Assembly: GCA_050954505.1 (NCBI GenBank)
Contig: JBPBPY010000010.1
Coordinates: 1-33,291, forward strand
From: JAQGMO01 sp050954505
GTDB lineage: Bacteria; Pseudomonadota; Gammaproteobacteria; Burkholderiales; Burkholderiaceae_D
Length of the DNA stretch: 33,291 nucleotides
Reading direction: 5' to 3'
Part shown: positions 16,874-24,414 of the stretch, in pieces
Layout of the letters: each line of letters starts with the position of its first letter
How positions within the stretch are numbered: the stretch's first letter is position 1
Made by a program: the position numbers and the translations under genes
Notes under the pieces: model-generated
The model's input: the letters and a program-made list of their open reading frames with translations, nothing else
What the model was told of the DNA's origin: nothing
Database searches by the model: none

Positions 16874-16915
16874 CCCTTGGTCAGTGGGAATCCGAGTTAG
16901 TTCCCGAACCAAGGG
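16874..16915. promoter_or_regulatory. Two-tier inverted repeat upstream of the bactofilin gene
   Basis: Outer arms CCCTTGGT (16874-16881) and ACCAAGGG (16908-16915) enclose inner arms GGGAA (16886-16890) and TTCCC (16901-16905) with a ten-base loop. It lies about 170 bases before the bactofilin start. It could be an operator or a leader structure. The rest of the 485-base gap (16705-17189) holds the efp terminator and no supported gene. Confidence 0.45.
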
Positions 16916-17101
16916 CAATTAGCCCGCATTCATGTCGTTTAATACCGGCGCACCTTCACCGGCGGGTAGAACAAAACCTGTAATCATCATGCGCGGCAAA
17001 GGCGCCGCCCGGCGTGCGGCTGAATCGATGGGCAGCCCGGGCGTGCAGCCGTTGCCGGGTTGTGCAGTCAATGCCGCCGCAGCAGCAACTCCGGTGCGGG
17101 C

Positions 17102-17133
17102 AAAAAAAAACCGCAGGCGGGGCTGCGGCTTTG
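17102..17133 (-). terminator. Rho-independent terminator of efp
   Basis: On the minus strand a CCGCAG/CTGCGG stem, extended by weaker pairs to about nine, with a six-base loop, is followed by nine Ts. It lies about 60 bases after the efp stop codon. Confidence 0.9.
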
Positions 17134-17189
17134 CGGACATGTCTTGCCCCAACCAGCCCGAGCCAGTCGTTCTGCCCAAGCTGCCGGTC

Positions 17190-17747
17190 TTATTTGCTGC
17201 GGCTGCGATATTCGCCAGTACGCGTATCGATTTCGATCTTGTCGCCCTGGCCGACAAACAGCGGCACCGAAACGTTGAAGCCGGTGGCGATCTTGGCAGG
17301 CTTCAAGACCTTGCCCGAGGTATCACCCTTGACGGCAGGCTCGGTGTAGACCACTTCGCGCACCACGGTGGTGGGCAACTCGACCGAGATGGCCTTGTCG
17401 TTGTAGAAGGTGATTTCGCACGGCATGCCGTCTTCGAGGTAGTTGCCGGCATCGCCCAGGTTTTCACCTTCGACTTCATGCTGGTTGTACTCGGTGTCCA
17501 TGAAAACGTACAGCGGGTCGACGAAGTAGGAATAAGTCGCTTCCTTGCGTTCCAGCGTCACGACATCAAACTTGTCATCGGCGCGGTAGACCGATTCCAG
17601 GCCGGCAGCGGTGAGCAGGTTCTTCATCTTCATCTTGCAGACCGAAGAATTGCGGCCCGACTTGGTGTATTCGGTCTTCAGTACGACCATTGGTTCGCCG
17701 GCGACCATGACTACATTGCCGACGCGGACTTCTTGTGCGGTTTTCAT
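17190..17747 (-). CDS. efp: Translation elongation factor P (Arg32 type)
   Basis: EF-P relieves ribosome stalling at proline stretches. The 185-residue, three-domain protein starts MKTAQEVRVGNVVMV. The tip of the domain I loop reads TKSGRNSS, with arginine at position 32 in place of the lysine of E. coli. This is the subclass rhamnosylated by EarP. The C-terminal KPAKIATGFNVSVPLFVGQG and EIDTRTGEYRSRSK are typical. earP is immediately upstream on the same strand, 59 bases away, so both are probably transcribed together; a strong terminator follows. Confidence 0.97.
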   Translation of the reverse strand: MKTAQEVRVGNVVMVAGEPMVVLKTEYTKSGRNSSVCKMKMKNLLTAAGLESVYRADDKFDVVTLERKEATYSYFVDPLYVFMDTEYNQHEVEGENLGDAGNYLEDGMPCEITFYNDKAISVELPTTVVREVVYTEPAVKGDTSGKVLKPAKIATGFNVSVPLFVGQGDKIEIDTRTGEYRSRSK

Positions 17748-17806
17748 AACGTATATGCGTAAATAGTGGGGAAATTCCCGGCGATCCAGAAATCAAGCCC
17801 CGTATT

Positions 17807-18991
17807 TTAACCGATATTCTGCAAGAACCGCATCAGCTTGCTGGCCAGGTCGCCATCGGCAGCCAGGCTTGGGGCCCAGGTCGCCGCTCGTTCCTGCAAC
17901 AAGCGATCCGCAGCCAGCAGGCTCTCGTGCCCGCTCATCGATGCCCGCCGGCTCCAGTCGCGCCACGCCTGTGCCGTGGCCAGCGCCAGCGGCAGCGGCA
18001 ACCCGGCGGTATAGATGTCCAGCAGCGCATCGAGTTTCACCAGATGTGCCTGCCCTTCCTGTGGATAGATATCCCACAGCAGAGGCCGCCCGGCCCAGAT
18101 GGCGCGCACCAGGCTGTCTTCGCCACGCACCACATTGAAGTCGCACGACCATAACAGGCGGTCATAGCCGGGCTGGTCGAGGAACGGCACCACGCACAGG
18201 GTCAGCTTGCCGCGGCTGGCAAGTGCTCCCGGCACTGCCGGCTTGCCAAGGAAGGCGCTCACTGCAGCCCCGGCCACGCCCTCGGGCACCAGGCACAAGG
18301 TGGCATGCGATGAAGCGGCAAGCATGGCAAACAGCGACGCCAGCGGTGCATCCGGATAACAGAACAGCGACATGATGCGTGTGCGCCTGGTCCTGTGCGC
18401 TGCCAGCAATTGCGCGTCCAGGCCCAGCGAGCCGAGGAAATTGACCGCAGCCAGCGGATCGTTCTGGAAATCCTGGCGCTGGCGCAGCAGCGTGCGTTCG
18501 CGCAGCAAGCCACCGGTACGGGGGGTAAAACCGGGAAAGAAAAAATATTTGGTCAGCGGCAGCGAAGGATACAGCGATGGCTGTTCATGGCATGTCTCGA
18601 CCCAGGGCTCGGCGCTGAGGTATTCGAGATTGATCCAGACAGGCTGCCGAGGCAGCCTGGCCATGGCGGCAATGACGCTGGCAGGCAAGGCACAGCCGAA
18701 TGCCTCGATCACCACATCGGCGACTGATTCAACAGGCAAATCAGCGTTGCCACCAGCGTCGTCAAGGCCAGCCCCCCAGTGCCGCACCTTCACGCCCTGC
18801 ACCGTCTGCTGCGCAGCATCGATGTCGATGCCCGCACACAGGCGCTGGAAACTGGCGAGATCGTCGACAAACAGCCGGACCTCGATACCGAACTCGCTCG
18901 TCAGCTGGCGCGCCAGCCGCCAGCACACGCCAATGTCGCCAAAATTGTCGACAACGCGGCAAAACAGATCAAGGCTGGTAATGGTAGGCAT
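17807..18991 (-). CDS. earP: EF-P arginine rhamnosyltransferase EarP
   Basis: EarP transfers rhamnose from dTDP-rhamnose to Arg32 of EF-P, which is needed for EF-P activity in this subclass. The 394-residue protein has the family N-terminus LFCRVVDNFGDIGVCWRLAR with the conserved Asp residues, WINLEYLSAEPWVE, and the sugar-nucleotide site FNVVRGEDSLVRAIWAGRP followed by WDIYPQ. The ATG at 18991 matches the usual family N-terminus; the frame could extend to 19084 but those extra residues are Cys-rich and unlike the family. It lies directly upstream of efp. About 250 bases further upstream separate it from the next gene and hold nothing I can identify. Confidence 0.95.
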   Translation of the reverse strand: MPTITSLDLFCRVVDNFGDIGVCWRLARQLTSEFGIEVRLFVDDLASFQRLCAGIDIDAAQQTVQGVKVRHWGAGLDDAGGNADLPVESVADVVIEAFGCALPASVIAAMARLPRQPVWINLEYLSAEPWVETCHEQPSLYPSLPLTKYFFFPGFTPRTGGLLRERTLLRQRQDFQNDPLAAVNFLGSLGLDAQLLAAHRTRRTRIMSLFCYPDAPLASLFAMLAASSHATLCLVPEGVAGAAVSAFLGKPAVPGALASRGKLTLCVVPFLDQPGYDRLLWSCDFNVVRGEDSLVRAIWAGRPLLWDIYPQEGQAHLVKLDALLDIYTAGLPLPLALATAQAWRDWSRRASMSGHESLLAADRLLQERAATWAPSLAADGDLASKLMRFLQNIG

Positions 18992-19239
18992 GAAGCGGTA
19001 GTCATGAAGCAAACGATGAATGCGGCGCCACATTATGCCGCAGCCAGCGCAGCACATGCCAACCGGGACAAGGGTGGCCGCCAACGCTGTGTCTTCAGCT
19101 CGGCGTGCCTTTGCGGATCTCCTGCGCGGGCGCCTGCGTCAGTGTCCAGGTATCGAGAAACGGCTGGCGGTTGATGCCGGCGCCAGCGGTGCCAGCGGTA
19201 CCACGGCAGAGGACACGGAAGTTTTCACGGACGTCATGC

Positions 19240-19692
19240 TCATCCTTTCGGCAGACGGACACCGCGCCGCTTGCCGGGCATGAGCAAAACCCGTTTGCCG
19301 ACGTCGAGCGGCACCTTGTGTTCTTCCAAAAAAGCGGCCGCAAATTTGGTGCCGTGCAGGATCTGCAACTTGACTGCCTCTTCGACGATCTTTTCGGTTT
19401 CGGCATCACTGCGCGCAGGATTCTTGCTCTCGAACATGCGCAATGCTTCTTCCTTGCTCAGCTTCTTCGCTGCATTCAGGTCGGCACCGGGCGATGCGGT
19501 GGAAACCGGTGCAGTGAAAACCGATGCGGCAGCAACCGCGCCGGCGGGCACGACTCCGTGCCCCGCACTTGCAGCGGGCGCATCTGTCGACGATGCCGGC
19601 ACTGCCAAGGTTGCCACTGCTGCCCCGGCGGCTGTATCAACAGCGCTGGTTGCGGCCATCCCGCCAGGGATGTGTTGCGACTCGATGCTCAT
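19240..19692 (-). CDS. Hypothetical protein, Ala-rich N-terminus with helical C-terminus
   Basis: A 150-residue protein I do not recognise. Residues 10-70 are an Ala/Ser/Val/Pro low-complexity stretch. Residues 75-150 look like a real folded, helical domain (KKLSKEEALRMFESKNPARS; then ETEKIVEEAVKLQILHG) ending in a basic tail. No clear signal peptide is present. The AT-rich stretch just upstream (19720-19790) probably holds its promoter. It may or may not be read through from the upstream c-di-GMP gene, whose stop is 105 bases away. Confidence 0.6.
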   Translation of the reverse strand: MSIESQHIPGGMAATSAVDTAAGAAVATLAVPASSTDAPAASAGHGVVPAGAVAAASVFTAPVSTASPGADLNAAKKLSKEEALRMFESKNPARSDAETEKIVEEAVKLQILHGTKFAAAFLEEHKVPLDVGKRVLLMPGKRRGVRLPKG

Positions 19693-19727
19693 GACTGATC
19701 CAGGCTGTGACTCATGCCAACAAGTAT

Positions 19728-19743
19728 ATTTCCAATCGGAAAT
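19728..19743. promoter_or_regulatory. Inverted repeat in AT-rich upstream region
   Basis: ATTTCC, AATC, GGAAAT forms a 6-bp inverted repeat in an unusually AT-rich patch 35 bases before the start codon of the Ala-rich hypothetical gene. It could be an operator; no regulator is known for it. Confidence 0.3.
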
Positions 19744-19796
19744 TAAGCAAAGTTATTTGTAGGAAATTGTTGACAATCTGTCTCTCCGGTGCATGG

Positions 19797-21686
19797 CTAC
19801 TGGTCGGGCATGATCGGAAACGGCAAGGCGCCCTGCTCGCGCATCATGTGGCCAAAGTCGGCCATCGGCATCGGCCGGCTGAACAGGTAGCCCTGGCACT
19901 GGTCACAGCCATGCTTGTGCAGGAAGTCGTATTGCGCTTCCTTCTCGACGCCCTCGGCGACAATGCGCAGTCCCAGGCTGTGGCCAAGCGCAATGATGGC
20001 AACGATCAGCTTGCCGCCGTCGTCGTCACCGCCTGCGCCCAGTTCAATCAAAAACGAGCGATCGATCTTCAGCTCGTCGAGCGGGAAACGGCGCAGATAA
20101 CTGAGTGACGAATAGCCGGTGCCAAAATCGTCCATCGACAAATGCAGGCCCATGGCCTTGAGCTTTTTCAGCAGGAGGATGTTTTCCACCGCATTGTTCA
20201 TCAGCAGGCTTTCCGTGACCTCGATGGTGATGCAGTGCGGGTCCACACCGCTGGCGGCGATGATGTCGCCAACCGTGATGTCAAAACCGTCGGCCCCGAA
20301 TTGTCGCCCGGAGACATTCACCGAGATGCGCGGCACTGCCAGGCCCTGCTGCTGCCAATCCCTGATGTTGCGGCAGGTTTCTTCCAGCACCCAGGCGCCG
20401 ATCGGCACGATCAGGCCGGTCTCTTCTGCCAGCGGAATGAAGTCATCCGGACGCACCAGTCCGCGGCTGGGATGCTGCCAGCGGATCAGCACTTCGGCGC
20501 CGACGATGGTGCGCGTGGCAGTATCGATCTTCGGTTGATAATGCAGGCGCATTTCCTGGCGTTCGATGGCCTTGTGCAAATCGCTCAGCAGTCCGAGGCG
20601 CTGCAATGCCCGCTCGTTGAGGTCGCTTGAATAATAGCGGTAGCCATTGCCGCCCTGCTGCTTGGCGTAGTGCATGGCCACGCTGGCATGCTGCAGCAGC
20701 GTGTCACGGTCCAGGCTGTCGGACGGGAACACTGCAATGCCGATGCTGCAGCTGGTGAACAATTCCCGGCCGGCGATATCGAACGAGGCCGTCATGGCAT
20801 CGAGCATGCGCTGGGCGACCAGCGTGGCATCCTGCGGTTTTTCCATTTCCACCAGCAGCACGGCGAATTCGTCGCCGCCCACGCGCGACAGACTGGGGTG
20901 ATGATCGCCGTCGATGGCACGCGCCAGCGAGTCGCTGGCGCGCACGCTTTGTTCGAGCCGTTTGGAAATGGCCTGCAGGAAGGCATCTGCAAACGTCGGC
21001 CCCAGTGCTTCATTGATCTTCTTGAAGCGGTCGATGTTGATGTACAGGACAGCACCGGTACGGCCATAGCGTTCCACCTGGCGCAGGGTGAAATCCAGAT
21101 GGTCGTAGAACATTTTCCGGTTTGGCAGCCCGGTCAGGGAATCGAGATAGGTCAGGCGGTTCTGGTAAGCCTTGGCGGCCAGGGTATTGTGCAGGCGCAG
21201 GGCCAATTCGCTGGAATCCACCGGCTTGGCCAGGAAGTCGGTGGCACCCAGTTCCAGTGCACGCAGCTTGGTCTTGGAGTCCGTCGATGAAGTCAGCACC
21301 AGCACAGGGATGTGACGCAGGCGCTCGTCGGCGCGCAGCGCGGTGATGATGTCGAAGCCGCTGACCACCGGCATCATCAGGTCGAGCATCAGTACATCGG
21401 GACGCTCGGCCTCGATCATGGCCAATGCTTCCTCCGGGTCGCTGGTGCTGATCACATTGGTGTAACCCGCTTCATCGAGAAATTCACTCATCACTTCGAG
21501 CGTGATGGGTTCATCGTCGACCATCATGACCTTGGCATGATGCAGGCGTTCGGAACCCACGCGCAGGAAATCGACCGCCGCATCCGCACTGCCGAAGATG
21601 CCAGTCTCGCGTGGCTCCAGTTTCGCCGCCAGGTTCCGGCGTGCACCGTCTGGAACGGCATCGATCAATTCCATCGGTTCATCCAT
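19797..21686 (-). CDS. Response regulator with GGDEF and EAL domains (c-di-GMP turnover)
   Basis: A 629-residue cytosolic output protein. After a ~50-residue lead come a receiver domain (about 51-172, VDDEP, phosphoacceptor Asp in VLMLDLMMP, TSS, KP), a GGDEF domain (motif at 270-274) and an EAL domain (about 364-614). The EAL motif reads EVL, but all catalytic residues I know are present: SVNVSG Asn, EVTES Glu, MDDFG Asp pair, LKIDRS Lys, AEGVE Glu and the Gln in QCQGYLFS. The GGDEF motif is intact, but the first metal-binding Asp of the usual DxDxFK is Asn (217, in YINIDRFK), so cyclase activity is doubtful. Start choice: ATG 21686 has AGGGA nine bases upstream; 21713 and 21779 are alternatives. 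It follows the hybrid kinase in the same operon. Confidence 0.93.
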   Translation of the reverse strand: MDEPMELIDAVPDGARRNLAAKLEPRETGIFGSADAAVDFLRVGSERLHHAKVMMVDDEPITLEVMSEFLDEAGYTNVISTSDPEEALAMIEAERPDVLMLDLMMPVVSGFDIITALRADERLRHIPVLVLTSSTDSKTKLRALELGATDFLAKPVDSSELALRLHNTLAAKAYQNRLTYLDSLTGLPNRKMFYDHLDFTLRQVERYGRTGAVLYINIDRFKKINEALGPTFADAFLQAISKRLEQSVRASDSLARAIDGDHHPSLSRVGGDEFAVLLVEMEKPQDATLVAQRMLDAMTASFDIAGRELFTSCSIGIAVFPSDSLDRDTLLQHASVAMHYAKQQGGNGYRYYSSDLNERALQRLGLLSDLHKAIERQEMRLHYQPKIDTATRTIVGAEVLIRWQHPSRGLVRPDDFIPLAEETGLIVPIGAWVLEETCRNIRDWQQQGLAVPRISVNVSGRQFGADGFDITVGDIIAASGVDPHCITIEVTESLLMNNAVENILLLKKLKAMGLHLSMDDFGTGYSSLSYLRRFPLDELKIDRSFLIELGAGGDDDGGKLIVAIIALGHSLGLRIVAEGVEKEAQYDFLHKHGCDQCQGYLFSRPMPMADFGHMMREQGALPFPIMPDQ

Positions 21687-21791
21687 TGCATCTGTTCCCT
21701 GTTTTGCAGCCATTTTGTCCACATCCCATGTTCCACTGCTTTTTTGAATCACCCGATGGTGCTGCCTTGCCCGGACCATGCAGGTCCGACA

Positions 21792-24407
21792 TCATGCCAC
21801 GACCTCGCCCGGTTCGATGATGCGCGCCTGCAGACTGCGCAGATGCGCAAGCGCTGCGGCGATGCGCTGTTCATCACCGGCGGCGATGCAGTCTTCCAGC
21901 TCGGCGGACGGTTCGGTGAATTCGTCATAGCCGACCGTGCCAGCCGCGCCCTTGAGCCAATGTGCCAGGCCCGACAATTCATTCATTTCGCGCCGCTCCC
22001 ATGCGCGTTCCATGGCTTCGAGCTGGTCATTGAGGCGCGCGGTGAATTTCCTGATCGCCGAATGCAGGCGCGGCCGGTCGGCCAGGCGCGAGACGATCGG
22101 GCTGGCCGCCGCTGGCGCGGCTGCCGGGCGGCTGCCGACGCCAGGCGCGCCCTGCGCCGCTGCGGTGGAGGAAACGGCAGGAAGCGAATCGTGCGCGCCG
22201 GCGGCAACCCCGGTTGCCTGTTCCCAGGGCCGCTGTCCGGGCAGCTGCTGGCCGCCCAGCACATTGCCCAGCGTGGCCAGCAAGACATCGATGTCGATCG
22301 GCTTGGTCTGAAATCCGGTACAGCCGGCGGCCAGGATATCCTTTTCAAAACCAGCCATGGCGTGTGCTGTCAAGGCAATCACCGGCCCGGTGTAGCCATG
22401 TTCGCGCAGACGGGCCGTGGCCTGATAGCCGTCCAGCACCGGCATCTGCATATCCATCAGCACCACACCGAAGCGGCCGGCCATGGCCATCTCGTAACCG
22501 ATCAGGCCGTTTTCCGCCTGCTCGACGCGTACGCCGTTTTCTTCCAGGATCAGTTTGATCAATTCCCGGTTTTCAGGACCATCGTCGACCACCAGCACGC
22601 TGCTCTCGGGCGGGAATTGCCAGTAGGCGTCGGGCGAACCCAGCAAGGCCTGGCGCTGGGCGGCATCGATGGCGGCAATGTCGGCCGGGTCGAGCATCAT
22701 CACCCCGGACAGGTCGCCGGTGTCGATGCGCAGCGCGAACGTGCTGCCGGTCTGCTCTGCCGCGCCGGTGATGCTGCTGGCGACGATATCGCCGCCCAGC
22801 GCCCGTGCAAAGCGCCGGCTGATCGACAGTCCGAGTCCGGTGCCGCCAAAGCGGCGGGTGACGCTGGTGTCGGCCTGCACAAACGCTTCGAAGATGCTGT
22901 CGAGCTTGTCATGGGCAATGCCGATGCCGCTGTCGATGACGTCGATGGCGAACTGACTGCTGTCGCCATGCGCTGCCAGGTACAAGGCCACCCGCACCGA
23001 ACCGCGTTCGGTAAACTTGATGGCATTGCCGACCAGGTTGGTGACGATCTGGCGCAAGCGGCCGGCGTCGGTCTGGATGGTGGCCGGAATCGGTCCCCTG
23101 ACCTCGATGGTCAGCGTGATGCCCTTGTCCTGGGCACGCGACGACAATACCTCGACCACTTCGCGCACCACGCGGTGCGGGGCGCAGGAAATCAATTCCA
23201 TTTCCATTTGCCCGGCCTCGACCTTGGAGAGGTCGAGGATGTCGTTGATCAGGGTCAGCAGATGGGTGCCGCTGGAATGAATGGTATCGAGGAATTTTTC
23301 GGCATCGCGCGGGTTCTTGCTGTAGCCGCGCTTGAGCAGTTCGGTAAAACCGAGGATGGCATTCATCGGCGTGCGGATTTCGTGGCTCATGTTGGCGAGG
23401 AATTCGCTCTTGGCCCGATTCGCCGCTTCGGCTTCATCACGCGCACCGCGCAGCTCGACCTTGTTCTGCTCGATCTGGGTCACATCCGACAAACTGATGA
23501 ACACGCCGTTGGCCTTGTCGCGCGCGCCCAGCACCAGCGAGCAGTTGACGATGAAATTGCGGATCTGGCCGTCGCCGCCGGCCAGGCTCATCATCAATTC
23601 ACCCGGCGTGACGCCGGTGCGCAGTGCTTCCTGCCAGGGCAAGCCGTTGCGGGCAACCGGCTGTCCGGTGCCATCAAGCCAAGGCAGGCGGCTGGCATTG
23701 GTACCCAGCAAAAGCTCGGACCCCGTGCCCACCAGCGAAGAGAAGGCGGCATTGGCCAGCACGATATTCTGTTTGCGGTCGATCACCAGCAATCCTTCGA
23801 CCAGGGTATCGAGCGCTGCCCGCACACGTCCGGGAACGGCTTCGGAGGGATCGAGCTGACGCAAGGCCTTGCCGAGATAAAAATAAAACAGCACGAAGCA
23901 GGCCAGCGACGTGAAGGCCACCAGGCGCGTGAGCGGATTGTCGATCATGCCGAGCCAGCCCTCATGATCGGCTGGACGAAAGCGCAGTTCGAGCTCGCCC
24001 CAGCGCTGGTCCCCGGCCTTCAATGGCAGGCGCACCTGGGTGTCGGTGGAAACGGTGCGCACCTCCTTGCCGCTGGCCTGGACCGTATCCTTTTCCTGCA
24101 CCCAGGCACCATGCTGGCCGGCCGAGACAATCAGGGCGCCGTCGGCGCGCCGCAGACCTGCCGAAAGCAGGTCCGGATTGCGCTTGACGACCATGCGCAA
24201 GGTCGACTCGAACAGGCGCGGGTCGCCGCTGTTGACGATCACCGCGCCACTGACCGCCAGCGCCTCGGCCAGCGCTGCGCGGCCGTCACGCACAGCGGCA
24301 AGCCGGTCGGGTACCAGTCCAAGGAACGAGGCGCCCAGCACGATGCTCGATACCAGAAAAGCCATGCCCATGGCGATATGGGCTTTTGCACTCAATGCTT
24401 TCAGCAT
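21792..24407 (-). CDS. Hybrid sensor histidine kinase (PAS-HisKA-HATPase-REC-HPt)
   Basis: An 871-residue inner-membrane kinase. A first membrane segment (about 10-33) and a second (about 162-180) bracket a ~130-residue periplasmic sensor. A PAS domain (about 205-320), a HisKA with NMSHEIRTPMNAILG (His342), a HATPase with NAIKFTE and GGTGLGLSIS, a receiver (VVDDGPEN, VVLMDMQMPVLDG, KPID) and a C-terminal HPt (LAHWLKGAAGTVGY) follow. All phosphorelay residues are present. An Ala/Pro-rich linker separates receiver and HPt. The ATG at 24407 lies five bases after the stop codon of the giant protein gene, so translation is probably coupled. The likely target is the REC-GGDEF-EAL protein encoded next; the signal may be the state of the giant envelope proteins, which is inference. 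Confidence 0.95.
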   Translation of the reverse strand: MLKALSAKAHIAMGMAFLVSSIVLGASFLGLVPDRLAAVRDGRAALAEALAVSGAVIVNSGDPRLFESTLRMVVKRNPDLLSAGLRRADGALIVSAGQHGAWVQEKDTVQASGKEVRTVSTDTQVRLPLKAGDQRWGELELRFRPADHEGWLGMIDNPLTRLVAFTSLACFVLFYFYLGKALRQLDPSEAVPGRVRAALDTLVEGLLVIDRKQNIVLANAAFSSLVGTGSELLLGTNASRLPWLDGTGQPVARNGLPWQEALRTGVTPGELMMSLAGGDGQIRNFIVNCSLVLGARDKANGVFISLSDVTQIEQNKVELRGARDEAEAANRAKSEFLANMSHEIRTPMNAILGFTELLKRGYSKNPRDAEKFLDTIHSSGTHLLTLINDILDLSKVEAGQMEMELISCAPHRVVREVVEVLSSRAQDKGITLTIEVRGPIPATIQTDAGRLRQIVTNLVGNAIKFTERGSVRVALYLAAHGDSSQFAIDVIDSGIGIAHDKLDSIFEAFVQADTSVTRRFGGTGLGLSISRRFARALGGDIVASSITGAAEQTGSTFALRIDTGDLSGVMMLDPADIAAIDAAQRQALLGSPDAYWQFPPESSVLVVDDGPENRELIKLILEENGVRVEQAENGLIGYEMAMAGRFGVVLMDMQMPVLDGYQATARLREHGYTGPVIALTAHAMAGFEKDILAAGCTGFQTKPIDIDVLLATLGNVLGGQQLPGQRPWEQATGVAAGAHDSLPAVSSTAAAQGAPGVGSRPAAAPAAASPIVSRLADRPRLHSAIRKFTARLNDQLEAMERAWERREMNELSGLAHWLKGAAGTVGYDEFTEPSAELEDCIAAGDEQRIAAALAHLRSLQARIIEPGEVVA

Positions 24408-24414
24408 GATTTCA

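Noticed and set aside
16881..16904. Second hrp-box-like match on the minus strand upstream of bactofilin
   Set aside because: The two boxes are only 11 bases apart instead of 15-16, and they overlap a hairpin that explains them.
19095..19409. Minus-strand frame downstream of the Ala-rich hypothetical gene
   Set aside because: Its end (NRQPFLDTWTLTQAPAQE) reads somewhat like protein, but the first half overlaps another gene in a different frame and there is no start signal.
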